DNA of 64,000 nucleotides from Algoriphagus sp. A40 (GCF_002002735.1 NZ_MUNY01000072.1:62001-126000), one strand, 5' to 3'. Positions 9,499 to 19,800 are shown, counted from the first letter of the stretch. The notes: generated by a model from the letters alone, not told the origin. Translations and numbers: made by a program.

Positions 9499-12400
9499 AT
9501 GCAAAAATTATTCTTTAGGAAGGTTTTTTTGTTTGTTACCCTTTATTCCTTACTCCAAATCAAAGGATTATCCCAAATCAACTCCTCACAGGGAATCCCG
9601 ACAATCACGAATTATTCGGCAACCGATTTCGGAACCGGTGGTCAGCAGATTTGGAGTATCGGTCAGGACCAAAAAGGCTATATCCACATTGGGACAAGTA
9701 TTGGGATCCTCAAGTATGACAGCAAAAACTGGGATCTGCTGATTTCTCCAATAAAAGGATTTAATACCAATGTTCGAGCCATCCATAAAGCCAAGTCTGG
9801 CACATTGTATTATGGTTCTCTGGGAGATCTTGGTTTTTTGTCACAGGATAAATTCGGAAATACGATACAGATTTCTCTACTACACCTACTCACTGAGGAA
9901 ATTGTTTTCAATGATATCTGGTCTATTCAGGAATTGGATGGGAAAATCTATTTCCAAGCCCGAGAAGCCATTTTCATCTATACTCCAGAAACTGAAGGGC
10001 AAAAACCTTCTATTGAAATCTGGAAACCTGATACCCAGTTTATGTATTCCTTCGCAGTAGATGGGATCTTTTATGCCCACCAGATGGATTTGGGGCTGTA
10101 CCGTCAGCAAAACATCGGACTGGAATTGATCCCCGGAAGCGAGTTTCTGGGTAAAAACCGGGTGCAAGTGTTGCTCTCTTTTGGGCAACCGGGAGAGTTT
10201 TTAGTGGGAGCATTTTCCGGCGGCCTTTTTCATTTTGACGGTAAGAATTTCAACCCTTTTGAAACAGAATTTGATTCCCTATTTAATGACCGAAGTCTCT
10301 ATAAGGGTATCAAACTCTCCGACAATACCTATGCCTTGGGAATACTTGACCATGGAGTGTTCATCATGGACCAAGGGGGCAAAATCATCAGTAAATTCAG
10401 CACGAAAAATGGCCTGATTGATGACAGTATCTATTCGCTGTTTCTTGATGAAGCAGGCACCCTTTGGGTAGGTACAAATAACGGACTGTCCAAAATCGAG
10501 ATTTCTTCTCCCCTGACTCGGTTTGTTTCAACAGAACATGACCTAGGCAGCCTTTTATCCCTCAATGCTTCCAATGGAAATTTATACCTGGGAGGATCTT
10601 CGAGTGTCCTTTATTTGGACAAGTCGGATGGGAAAATCAAAAAAGTAGAGGGAATCCCCAATTCACAGATTTTCGATCTGCAGGTGGATGGAGATCAGGT
10701 GCTTTCCAGTAATGTGGGAATTTACGCCATTAAAGGTGGGAATTCCGAATTGGTCAGAGGAACAGAAAGTTTCCAAATTCTTCGCATTCTGGTTTCAGAA
10801 AAACATCCTGGTTATGTTTTTCTAAGTGGTTCTTTTGGCATCCAGGTTTTGAAAAGAACTCTTTCCTCCAACAAAACTTATCAATACGAAGCCATCGGTG
10901 GATTAAACAAAATAGAGCGGTACATCTATACTATGGAAGAAGACTCAGAGGGAAATCTTTGGGGAGGGACCCAATCGGGTGACGTTTTCCAAATTGCCTG
11001 GGCAAAAACAGCCTCCGGAAATATTGATTTAAATAATACAACCGTCCGACAATTCGGTGAAGCTGACGGAGTTCCAGGCCTTGCAGGACGAGTATCCAAG
11101 GTCAAAGGTAAAATCTATACCTCCGGAATCAATGGCTTTTATCATTTCGACAAAACCGAAAATGCATTTGTGAAGGATACGGTTTTTAGTTTTTCTGATG
11201 AGGTTGCAGATATCAATTTAGACTCCTATGCCTTGCAAAGCGATGCTTTGGGACGTGTGCTGATCGACTTCAAAAACGAACGAAAGCTCGCCATACCCAA
11301 TCCAGACGGCACCTATACCTTGCAGGACTTCCCGATAAATTTATTTACCGGTCGGGTGATATCTGCATTTTATTCCGAGCCCAGCGGGGTGATCTGGTTA
11401 GGTTCAGATCAAGGTCTAATCCGAATTGACAATCAAAAAGCCGTCAGCACAGAAATTCCTTTTCCAGTTTATTTCAACCGGATTATTGCCAATGCGGATA
11501 CTTTAAACCATGAAATCCAACTTGAGGATGACCCCCGCCATGAATTGCCGTTCAAAAACAATTCCATCAAATTTGCCTATGCTTCTCCATTTTACATTCA
11601 AGAGAAACTGACCAAATACCAGACTTTTTTGGAGGGTTTTGATCAGGATTGGGGGAAATGGGAAGAAAATTCATTTCGGGAATTCACCAATCTCCCGCAC
11701 GGAACATACAAGTTCAAGGTCCGGGCAAAAAACATCTATAATTCCATTTCGGATGAAATCTCCTATGAATTCATCATCCTCCCTCCTTGGTATGCCACTT
11801 GGTGGGCATATTTCCTTTATGTCCTTGCATTCGGACTTTTAGTGTTCGGATTGGTAAAAATCCAGTCTGGGCGACTAGTTGCCATCGAAAAAGAACGGGC
11901 AAGACAAAAAGAACTAGAACATGCCCGGGAAATCGAGCATGCCTATCAAAACCTAAAAGCCACCCAAGAACAGCTCCTTCAACAAGAAAAACTGGCTTCT
12001 CTCGGACAACTCACCGCAGGCATCGCCCATGAGATCAAAAACCCGCTCAACTTCGTCAACAACTTCGCAGATGTGAGTATGGAGCTTATAGATGATATGA
12101 GAGAGGAGCTTCAGAATGACAATAAGGACGAAGCCTTGGCGCTATCAGAAGATATCAAAAGCAACCTGCTTAAAATTCATCTTCACGGAACTCGAGCCGA
12201 CAATATTGTGAAATCCATGCTGCTTCACAGTCGCGGCGGCAGTGGGAAAATGGAGCCGACCGACCTAAATGCAATGATTCAGGAATTTTCCAATCTCGCA
12301 TTCCACGGCATGCGCGCCTCCAAAAATCCAATTAGCGTAGGAATCACTTTAGAATTGGATGAAAAAATAGGTGAAATCCCTCTTTTCACAGATGATTTTA

Positions 12401-12747
12401 GCCGTGTCATCCTCAACTTGTGCAACAATGCTTTCGATGCCATGCGTGAAAAAATGGGATTGGAGGAAACCAAAAAAAACAAATACACCCCAGAGCTGGC
12501 AATTACATCCAAATCCCTGGCTGATGGAGTCGAAATTAATTTTAAAGACAATGGCCCCGGGATTCCGGAAGAGATTCAGGACAAAATTCTTCAGCCTTTC
12601 TTCACTACCAAAAAGGGAACTGAGGGAACCGGGCTTGGGCTAAGTATTACCCATGATATAATTAAGCGACACGAGGGCAAGCTGACAATCCACTCCCAAT
12701 TGGGCAAAGGCACGCAATTCATCATTTTTTTACCAAACAAAAACTAA
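9499..12747 (+). CDS. Sensor histidine kinase with beta-propeller (Reg_prop) and Y_Y_Y sensor
   Basis: The start at 9499 is chosen because it gives a clean signal peptide (MQKLFFRKVFLFVTLYSLLQ); the frame extends to 9412 but that would add 29 residues before it. The protein then has 1082 residues. A long periplasmic region carries repeated two-component-regulator propeller motifs (for example LWVGTNNGLSKI and IWLGSDQGLIRI). A Y_Y_Y domain follows (FLEGFDQDWGKW, FTNLPHGTYKFKVRAKN), then one membrane segment at about 768-788, a coiled coil, HisKA with H844, and HATPase ending in GTGLGLSI. The layout resembles the sensor half of hybrid two-component systems, but there is no fused receiver or AraC domain. 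A separate receiver gene begins 6 bases after the stop. Signal unknown; such propellers in Bacteroidetes often sense glycans. Confidence 0.9.
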   Translation: MQKLFFRKVFLFVTLYSLLQIKGLSQINSSQGIPTITNYSATDFGTGGQQIWSIGQDQKGYIHIGTSIGILKYDSKNWDLLISPIKGFNTNVRAIHKAKSGTLYYGSLGDLGFLSQDKFGNTIQISLLHLLTEEIVFNDIWSIQELDGKIYFQAREAIFIYTPETEGQKPSIEIWKPDTQFMYSFAVDGIFYAHQMDLGLYRQQNIGLELIPGSEFLGKNRVQVLLSFGQPGEFLVGAFSGGLFHFDGKNFNPFETEFDSLFNDRSLYKGIKLSDNTYALGILDHGVFIMDQGGKIISKFSTKNGLIDDSIYSLFLDEAGTLWVGTNNGLSKIEISSPLTRFVSTEHDLGSLLSLNASNGNLYLGGSSSVLYLDKSDGKIKKVEGIPNSQIFDLQVDGDQVLSSNVGIYAIKGGNSELVRGTESFQILRILVSEKHPGYVFLSGSFGIQVLKRTLSSNKTYQYEAIGGLNKIERYIYTMEEDSEGNLWGGTQSGDVFQIAWAKTASGNIDLNNTTVRQFGEADGVPGLAGRVSKVKGKIYTSGINGFYHFDKTENAFVKDTVFSFSDEVADINLDSYALQSDALGRVLIDFKNERKLAIPNPDGTYTLQDFPINLFTGRVISAFYSEPSGVIWLGSDQGLIRIDNQKAVSTEIPFPVYFNRIIANADTLNHEIQLEDDPRHELPFKNNSIKFAYASPFYIQEKLTKYQTFLEGFDQDWGKWEENSFREFTNLPHGTYKFKVRAKNIYNSISDEISYEFIILPPWYATWWAYFLYVLAFGLLVFGLVKIQSGRLVAIEKERARQKELEHAREIEHAYQNLKATQEQLLQQEKLASLGQLTAGIAHEIKNPLNFVNNFADVSMELIDDMREELQNDNKDEALALSEDIKSNLLKIHLHGTRADNIVKSMLLHSRGGSGKMEPTDLNAMIQEFSNLAFHGMRASKNPISVGITLELDEKIGEIPLFTDDFSRVILNLCNNAFDAMREKMGLEETKKNKYTPELAITSKSLADGVEINFKDNGPGIPEEIQDKILQPFFTTKKGTEGTGLGLSITHDIIKRHEGKLTIHSQLGKGTQFIIFLPNKN

Positions 12748-12753
12748 AAACCT

Positions 12754-13134
12754 ATGAAAATTTTATTTGTTGATGACGAAAAAGATGTGGAAGCATTGTT
12801 CCGCCAAAAGTTCCGAAAGGAAATCAAATCAGGCGAGATTGAGCTTGCCTTTGCTTTTTCGGGCAAGGAAGCTTTGAACATCTTGGGAGAAGAAAACCCT
12901 CCCAAATTTGTCTATGTTTTCTCCGACATCAATATGCCGGGAATGAGCGGTTTGGAGCTGTTGGATCAGATCAAAACCCGCTTTCCAAACATTCAGGTCA
13001 GCATGATTTCAGCCTATGGTGACAGTGAAAACTACGACCGGGCCATGAATTCAGGCGCGAAAGGATTCTTCACCAAGCCGGTGGATTTTGAACGCCTGAA
13101 AACAGAAATCGCCGAAATGGTCAAAAACCAATAA
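12754..13134 (+). CDS. Receiver-only response regulator
   Basis: A 126-residue stand-alone receiver with D58 in SDINMPGMSG, the acidic pair in FVDDEKD, and the Lys in FFTKPVDFE. It starts 6 bases after the propeller kinase and is presumably its partner. It differs from the receivers at 5671 and 14509 mainly in surface positions, so cross-talk among the kinases is possible. Confidence 0.9.
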   Translation: MKILFVDDEKDVEALFRQKFRKEIKSGEIELAFAFSGKEALNILGEENPPKFVYVFSDINMPGMSGLELLDQIKTRFPNIQVSMISAYGDSENYDRAMNSGAKGFFTKPVDFERLKTEIAEMVKNQ

Positions 13135-13166
13135 TCTCAACAAAACCTATTTCCGGAAGGAAAATT

Positions 13167-14492
13167 ATGGACGCGATCAAGGAGAAACTTCTATCAGATA
13201 CAGTTCAGAGAGTCTTGGATATGATCGTTCAGGTAAATTTTCCGCTGGATTCCATTGATGCTTTTGTGGTTTCGGATGTGATGGGCTTTGGCACAACCGT
13301 GGATGAAAAAATTCTTGGGCTCGAAGGGTTAAAAAAACTGATTGCCGATCAGCAGGTCCAATCCAAAGGCCTTGATCTGAAATTTAAAACCAGCCTCATC
13401 CACAGCCGGATTTTTGCACGGGAAAATGCCGCCTTTTATTCGTATGATTTTACCATCACCATTAAAATCGGTACCGAAGAAACCTTTCTTCCCTTGCGGT
13501 TCAGTATAGTGTTTGAATACATGGATGACCAATGGAAACTGGTTCATTGGCATGGCTCACAGGCGGTAAATTCAGAAGGGGATACTTGGCACCGAAATGA
13601 GCTGGTCAGAAAAAATGAAGCTCTTCAAAAACTTGTCGGTGAAAAAACCGCCGACTTGGCCCAAAAGAATGCCCAGCTTGAGAAGGCCATTCAAACCTTG
13701 AAAGAAACCCAAGACCAGCTCATCCAGCAGGAAAAACTGGCTTCATTGGGCCAACTCACAGCCGGCATCGCCCATGAAATCAAAAATCCATTGAATTTTG
13801 TCAACAATTTCTCCGAACTCAGCACAGATTTTATTGACGAGATCGAAGTAGAGTTGGAAAAAACTGCAGAAAGTCCGGAAAAGGAAAACATCAAAGAATT
13901 GTTGCATGATATCAAATCCAATCTCGGCAAAATCAGACATCATGGATCACGGGCAGACAGCATTGTCAAGTCCATGCTGATGCATTCCCGAGGTGGGGCT
14001 GGCACCGTAGAACCCACCGATCTAAATGCTTTAATCCGGGAATATGCCAATCTGGCCTTTCATGGCATGCGGGCCAACAAAAATCCGATCAATGTTGATA
14101 TTCGGTTGGATTTGGATGAAACAATTGGACTTGTTTCATTGAATGCTGAGGACTTTAGTCGAGTGGTACTCAACTTGATAAAAAACGCTTTTGATGCTAT
14201 GCGCGACAAAATAAGTGTGGTAGGATCAGATTATAAAGCTAAATTAGAAATCAGAACCATGAACTTACCAAACAAGGTCTTGGTCGAGGTGGAGGACAAT
14301 GGACCGGGTGTTCCGGAAGAAATACGAGACAAACTTTTGATGCCTTTTTTCACTACAAAAAAAGGTACTGAGGGAACTGGGTTAGGATTGAGTATTACCC
14401 ACGATATCATCAAATCTCACCTTGGCTCGTTGGAAATTGAATCATCGGTAGGAGAATTTACCCGATTCAGGATTGAATTACCAATAAATTAA
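13167..14492 (+). CDS. Soluble histidine kinase with NTF2-like N-terminal domain
   Basis: A 441-residue kinase with no signal peptide and no membrane segment. Residues about 1-140 look like an NTF2/SnoaL-type cone fold (YDFTITIKIG, RFSIVFEYMDDQWKLVHWHG), a fold that often binds small molecules. After a coiled coil (about 148-190) come HisKA with H203 (AHEIKNPLNF) and HATPase (NLIKNAFDAM, EDNGPGVP, GTGLGLSI). It should sense something in the cytoplasm, unlike the two periplasm-facing kinases of the island. It lies 32 bases after one receiver and 16 bases before another, with the latter as the likely partner. The kinase core is close to that of the membrane kinase at 6109, including the MLMHSRGG stretch after the H-box, which suggests that one duplicated core was joined to different sensors. 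Confidence 0.87.
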   Translation: MDAIKEKLLSDTVQRVLDMIVQVNFPLDSIDAFVVSDVMGFGTTVDEKILGLEGLKKLIADQQVQSKGLDLKFKTSLIHSRIFARENAAFYSYDFTITIKIGTEETFLPLRFSIVFEYMDDQWKLVHWHGSQAVNSEGDTWHRNELVRKNEALQKLVGEKTADLAQKNAQLEKAIQTLKETQDQLIQQEKLASLGQLTAGIAHEIKNPLNFVNNFSELSTDFIDEIEVELEKTAESPEKENIKELLHDIKSNLGKIRHHGSRADSIVKSMLMHSRGGAGTVEPTDLNALIREYANLAFHGMRANKNPINVDIRLDLDETIGLVSLNAEDFSRVVLNLIKNAFDAMRDKISVVGSDYKAKLEIRTMNLPNKVLVEVEDNGPGVPEEIRDKLLMPFFTTKKGTEGTGLGLSITHDIIKSHLGSLEIESSVGEFTRFRIELPIN

Positions 14493-14508
14493 ACTTAACT
14501 TTTTTCGC

Positions 14509-14889
14509 ATGAAAATTTTAATTGTAGATGATGAGCAGGATGTAGAAATCATGTTTCTCCAGAAATTCAGAAGAGAAATAAAAAGTAAACTGCTCGAGGT
14601 TGAATTCGCTTTTTCAGGACAACAAGCGCTGGATTATTTGGGCCAATCAGGCTCACCTGACGTGGTATATGTTTTTTCAGACATCAACATGCCCGGAATG
14701 AGTGGGTTGGAGCTTTTGGAAAATATCAAAAGCAGATTTCCCCACATTCAGGTAAGTATGATTTCAGCCTATGGTGACAAAGAAAATTATAACAAAGCCA
14801 TCAAATCCGGGGCAAAAGGATTTTTTACCAAACCGGTGGATTTTGAATCCCTCAAAAATGAAATAGCAGAATTGCTTACTGACAAATAG
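14509..14889 (+). CDS. Receiver-only response regulator
   Basis: A 126-residue receiver with D58 (SDINMPGMSG), the acidic pair in IVDDEQD and the Lys in FFTKPVDFE. It starts 16 bases after the NTF2-domain kinase, and the next gene, the receiver-cyclase, starts 1 base after its stop. That arrangement puts kinase, phosphate acceptor and cyclase in one tightly packed unit. Confidence 0.9.
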   Translation: MKILIVDDEQDVEIMFLQKFRREIKSKLLEVEFAFSGQQALDYLGQSGSPDVVYVFSDINMPGMSGLELLENIKSRFPHIQVSMISAYGDKENYNKAIKSGAKGFFTKPVDFESLKNEIAELLTDK

Positions 14890-14890
14890 A

Positions 14891-15931
14891 ATGGCAAAAA
14901 TCCTGGTAGTGGATGATGAGGAAGATTTGGAAATGCTCTTCCGCCAGAAGTACAGACAAAAGATTCGTTCGGGAGAGTACGAAATGTACTTTGCCTTGAA
15001 TGGTCAGCTGGCCCTTGATCTTCTAAAAGAGAATCCCGATGTGGACATGATTCTCAGCGACATCAATATGCCAGTAATGGATGGCCTGACCTTGCTGTCC
15101 AATACCAAAGAACAAAATCCCCTGTTAAAAACAGTGATCATTTCGGCCTACGGAGATATGGAAAATATCCGCAAGGCGATGAACTTAGGTGCGTTTGACT
15201 TCGTCACCAAACCGGTAGATTTTCAAGACTTGGAGATCACCGTTGAAAAAACACTGCACTACATCAATCAGATCAAATCCAATATCAAGGCTATCCGGGA
15301 AAATAACATTCTCCGAATGTATGTGGATGAGACCGTGCTGAGTTTTATGGGGGGAAAAGAAATTGAGGCGGCCCTGATGGAAAATGAAACCATAGTAGGC
15401 ACGGTGGCATTTATAGACCTTTGTGGATTTACGAGAATTTCCGAAAACGAAGACCCAAATACCGTTGTCGGCTTGCTCAACGAATACTTTGATCTCATGG
15501 TCAGAGAAATCATCGATGAAAAAGGAAGTGTGGATAAGTTTATCGGTGATGCAGTAATGGCTGTCTTTCAGGGACCAAATCATCTCCAAAGAGCCATTAC
15601 AAGCTGCATTGCCATTCGTGACAAAATGGAAGTCATACCTGAGTATTCAGTAACTACCCATTTCAAACCTCAAGTTTCTATCGGGATCAATTCCGGTGAA
15701 ATGGTCTCAGGTAACATCGGGTCCAAATCCCTGAAGCGCCTGGATTATACTGTGATCGGCGATACAGTAAATGTGGCTGCAAGGCTACAGTCAAAAGCCA
15801 ATCCCGGACAGATTTTAATCATGGACCACTGCCAAGCACAGGTACAGGATACCTTCAAGTTTAACCGCATCGGCGAAATGCCATTGAAAAATAAGGCCAA
15901 TCCAGTAACAGTTTTTGAGGTATTGAGCTAG
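14891..15931 (+). CDS. Receiver-class III adenylate cyclase
   Basis: The 346-residue protein joins a receiver (about 1-125, phosphoacceptor D57 in LSDINMPVMDG, Lys in VTKPVDF) through a short helix to a class III nucleotide cyclase domain (about 165-346). The two metal-binding aspartates are present (D176 in FIDLCGFT and D220 in GDAVMAVF). So is the signature DYTVIGDTVNVAARL, with the base-contacting Asp, the Asn and the transition-state Arg; a Lys precedes in LKRLDYT. This pattern fits ATP as substrate, giving cAMP, though cGMP is not excluded. Phosphorylation of the receiver probably switches cyclase activity. It is translationally close to the receiver at 14509 (1-base gap). A cNMP-binding patatin in the same island is the obvious candidate target. 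Confidence 0.9.
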   Translation: MAKILVVDDEEDLEMLFRQKYRQKIRSGEYEMYFALNGQLALDLLKENPDVDMILSDINMPVMDGLTLLSNTKEQNPLLKTVIISAYGDMENIRKAMNLGAFDFVTKPVDFQDLEITVEKTLHYINQIKSNIKAIRENNILRMYVDETVLSFMGGKEIEAALMENETIVGTVAFIDLCGFTRISENEDPNTVVGLLNEYFDLMVREIIDEKGSVDKFIGDAVMAVFQGPNHLQRAITSCIAIRDKMEVIPEYSVTTHFKPQVSIGINSGEMVSGNIGSKSLKRLDYTVIGDTVNVAARLQSKANPGQILIMDHCQAQVQDTFKFNRIGEMPLKNKANPVTVFEVLS

Positions 15932-15948
15932 ACCACCCGCTGATTTTT

Positions 15949-16698
15949 ATGGTTTCGCTCTTTCGAAAAATCCGCCAAAAGCTTCTTCACCAAAACCGGA
16001 TCATGCAATATCTGGCCTATGCGATAGGAGAGATATTTTTGGTTGTGATCGGAATTTTAATCGCCCTCCAGATCAATACCTGGAATGAGATCCGAAAAAC
16101 CAGGCAATACGAACTCAAAATGCTTTTGGAACTTAAAAAGACGCTGGAAAAAGATCACAGGTATTTTTCAACACAGATTCCAAGGCTGACCAATAAGCAA
16201 GCTGCGGCCAATCGGCTACTTGAAATGATTGAGACTCAGGAGGAGAGTCTCGACTCAATAAATAAATACTTTGCCGACTTGAGGTTTGATGTATTGTTCC
16301 AATACAATGCCGGAGCCTATGGATCCATAAAATCCGGAGGGATTGACAAAATCTCCAATGATTCCATCAGGTCCCAAATGGCCGATATCTATGAATTTTT
16401 GATCCCCCGGTCTGAAAAGATTTTTGAAAAACTTGCAGAAGCAGATCCGGTTGAAAACGCATTGGTAGAAAAGCTGACCCAACGTGTAATCATCCAAAGA
16501 GGAAGTGGCGAGAAGATAATTCAGGGAAAAATCTTAGACCCAAAAATAATCAACAGGGAGGAGTTTCTACAATTGATTCAAATTCACAAAAACAACACCT
16601 ATGTCACCAAATCACGCCTAGAAAGCCTTCTTCCACCGATGGATCGATTGATTCTGTTGATTGATGAAGAATTGGAAACCGCATCAGACAATCCCTGA
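15949..16698 (+). CDS. DUF6090 family membrane protein
   Basis: A 249-residue protein beginning with a basic stretch (LFRKIRQKLL), then one membrane segment at about residues 22-42 (YAIGEIFLVVIGILIALQIN) followed by WNE. This is the hallmark of the DUF6090 family, common in Bacteroidetes and of unknown function. The rest is predicted mostly helical, with no catalytic motif that I can see. It lies 17 bases after the adenylate cyclase gene and may be the last gene of the signalling transcript. A role in signalling is only suggested by position. Confidence 0.8.
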   Translation: MVSLFRKIRQKLLHQNRIMQYLAYAIGEIFLVVIGILIALQINTWNEIRKTRQYELKMLLELKKTLEKDHRYFSTQIPRLTNKQAAANRLLEMIETQEESLDSINKYFADLRFDVLFQYNAGAYGSIKSGGIDKISNDSIRSQMADIYEFLIPRSEKIFEKLAEADPVENALVEKLTQRVIIQRGSGEKIIQGKILDPKIINREEFLQLIQIHKNNTYVTKSRLESLLPPMDRLILLIDEELETASDNP

Positions 16699-16720
16699 AA
16701 TTAATGGTTTCTTTTTATCA

Positions 16721-16749
16721 CTGGTTGGTTTTTTAGTGAAACCAACCAG
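16721..16749. repeat. Perfect 11-bp inverted repeat after the signalling island
   Basis: CTGGTTGGTTT at 16721-16731 pairs fully with AAACCAACCAG at 16739-16749 around a 7-base loop. No T-run follows on either strand, so it is not a classic intrinsic terminator, but the position 22 bases after a stop suggests a transcript-end or stabilising hairpin. Confidence 0.55.
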
Positions 16750-16849
16750 AAAAATGTCCGAATGCGATCTATTTAAAGGTTGATAAGGGTCGGGATTTGC
16801 AAATTCCCAAAGATTCCGAGTAGATTAATTGCCCAAATACTTATTTAAT

Positions 16850-19800
16850 ATGAGAAAACTTTTCCAACCCGCACTACTGGTTGCTTTTGGTGCTTCGGTC
16901 AGTTTTGCTTCTTTGGTTCCCAATCCGGCTGGGGACTTATTTCCCCTGAAAAAGGAAGTCAAAGATCAAACTGACAGTGTAAAAAAAGACAGCCTAAACT
17001 ACCCTAAATTCAAAGACCTTCCTCTCAAGCCTGAGCGAGAAGTCAAATTTACCACCAAAGAAGGTACCTGGATGAGTGTCGATGTGAGCCCCGACGGCAA
17101 GACCATTGCATTTGATCTCATGGGAGACATCTACACTGTTCCCATTGAAGGCGGAAAAGCCACTCCGTTTACAAGCGGAATTGCTTACGAAACCCATCCC
17201 CGCTATTCTCCTGACGGAAACCAAATCCTTTTCACCTCCGACCGAGCCGGCAGTGATAACCTATGGTACATTGATATGGTGAAAAAGGACACTGTCCAAG
17301 TCACCAAAGACAAAAATGGAGATGTTCCAGGGGCACATTGGACACCGGATGGAGAGTACATTATCGTCTCCAAAGGACGTAGAATCGCCAAACTCTGGAT
17401 GTACCACAAAGACGGCGGAGGAGGCATTCAGCTGAATGAAAATCCTGCCACCATGAAAACCATTGACCCCTTTGTGAGTCCGGATGGAAAAAAGGTCTAT
17501 TTCTCCCAGAGATTTGGATCTTGGAATTACAACGCACTTTTGCCCCAGTACCAAATCGGAACTTATGATTTTGAAAAAGGGGAAATCACCGGCATTACTT
17601 CCCGCTACGGATCAGCTTTTACACCTACGCTCAGCAAAGACGGAATGTGGATGGTATATGGATCACGATGGGAGGACAAAACAGGACTTGTACTTCGAAA
17701 TCTGAAAACGGGTGAGGAAAAATGGCTTGCTTATCCCGTCCAGCGTGATGAACAGGAATCCATCGCCCCACAGGGGGTACTTCCTGCCATGGCTTTCACA
17801 CCGGACAGCAAGTCCATTATTGCTTCCTATGGCGGCAAAATCTGGAAACTTTCCGTTGATGGAAGTCCAGCGGTCGAGATTCCTTTTGAAGCAGATGTCA
17901 AATTGGCCATGGGTCCAAGGCTGTATTTCAACTACGAAATCAAAGACACGACGGCAAAACTTGCAACACAAATCCGGGATGCGGTACCTTCTCCTGACGG
18001 AAAAAAACTCGCATTCACCGTACTCAACCGATTGTATGTGATGGATTATCCAAACGGCAATCCAACCCGTGTCACCAGCAACCAATTTACGGAAGCGATG
18101 CCTTCCTGGAGTCCTGACGGTAAGCAGCTAGTGTTCACCACCTGGGACGAAAAACTTGGCGGTCATCTCTTTAAGGCAGCTATCGGAGGTGGAGTCACCA
18201 AATTAACAACTGAATCTGCACTTTACTATACTCCGGTTTGGGGACCAAACAACAAGATCCTTGTCTACAAAGGATCCAACCGACTGCTTCAGGAAGCAGA
18301 AGGACCAGGAATAAGTGGCGCAGAGGCAGAGTTGGTTTGGATGCCAGCCTCGGGTGGTGCATTCCGAAAAATCATGAATGCCGGAAACAATGGCAATCCG
18401 CATTTCACCCAGGATACGACCAGAATATTTCTAAACGGACCAGGTGGTGCCTTACTAAGCGTGAAGTGGGACGGAACAGACGAGAAAATTTACGCTCGAA
18501 TTACAGGAATCACTCCTTTCGGATCGGCTGCAGATCCGCATTCTGATCATGAACATGCAAGTCTGGAGGAAGCCTCTACAGTTCGTTATGTGATGGGCAA
18601 GCCAATTTCCAATGCAGATGCAGTGAATTATTGCATGCTTCCTGAGGGTTCCAATTCCCGTGAACCTCAAATGATGCCTGCCAGTGCAAGTACCATTTAT
18701 ATGGCACCAGTTGGAAATAAAGCTTTGGCACAAGTCAACAATAACGTCTATGTGATCACCATTCCTTCTGCCGGCAAAGTCCCCACCATCAATGTTGCAG
18801 AACCAGCGGCCAGCAATTTTCCAGCTCGCCAGCTTACTGAAATAGGAGGGGAATGGCCGGCATGGGAAGCAAGTGGCAAAAAAGTGCATTGGTCTCTTGG
18901 CAACGGACATTGGGTCTATGACATCGATCGGGCTGATTTTGTGGATGATTCTGTCAAAACCGCTAAAAAGTTAAAAATGTTGGCAGATGCAGACAGTGTT
19001 TCGGCCTTGAAAGCACAGGGTGACGATGCGGTGAAACTTGCAGACTCTCTTGCGAAAGCAGATAAAAAACGAATCGATTCCCTTTTCAAAGCCGATAAAG
19101 AATTATTCAAAGCTGACAGCATTCACAAAGCCCAGCTGAAAGAAAAGGAAACTTACAAGCCGGCTGAAAATCAGGTTAAAGTCTTCTTTGCCAAGGATAC
19201 TCCTAGCGGAAGCATACTCCTCAAAAATGCCCGAATCGTAACCATGAAAGGTTCCGAAGTCATCGAAAACGGGGATATTCTCATAGAAAATAATCGAATC
19301 AAAGCTGTAGGCCCTACGGGTACCCTGGATGCCGGAAATGCAAAAGTCATCGATGCCACCGGAAAAACGATTACACCTGGATTCATTGATACTCACGCGC
19401 ATATGTGGCCAACCTGGGGTTTACACAAAAATTCAGTGTGGATCTATGCCGCAAACCTAGCCTATGGAGTAACGACCACCCGAGACCCTCAGACGGCAAC
19501 TACTGACGTCTTGACTTACGGTGATATGGTCGAAGCCGGGATGGTACCAGGGCCGAGAGTTTATTCCACTGGACCGGGTGTCGGCTATTGGATGTACAAC
19601 ATGAAGTCTTTGGATCAAACCAAAAATGTCCTCAAGCAATACAGCAAATACTACAACACCCAATACATCAAGATGTATCTGGTGGGTAACAGACAGCATC
19701 GTCAGTGGGTAATCATGGCTGCCAATGAGCAAAAACTGATGCCGACCACGGAAGGTGGCTTGGATTACAAACTCAACATGACACAGTTATTTGATGGCTA

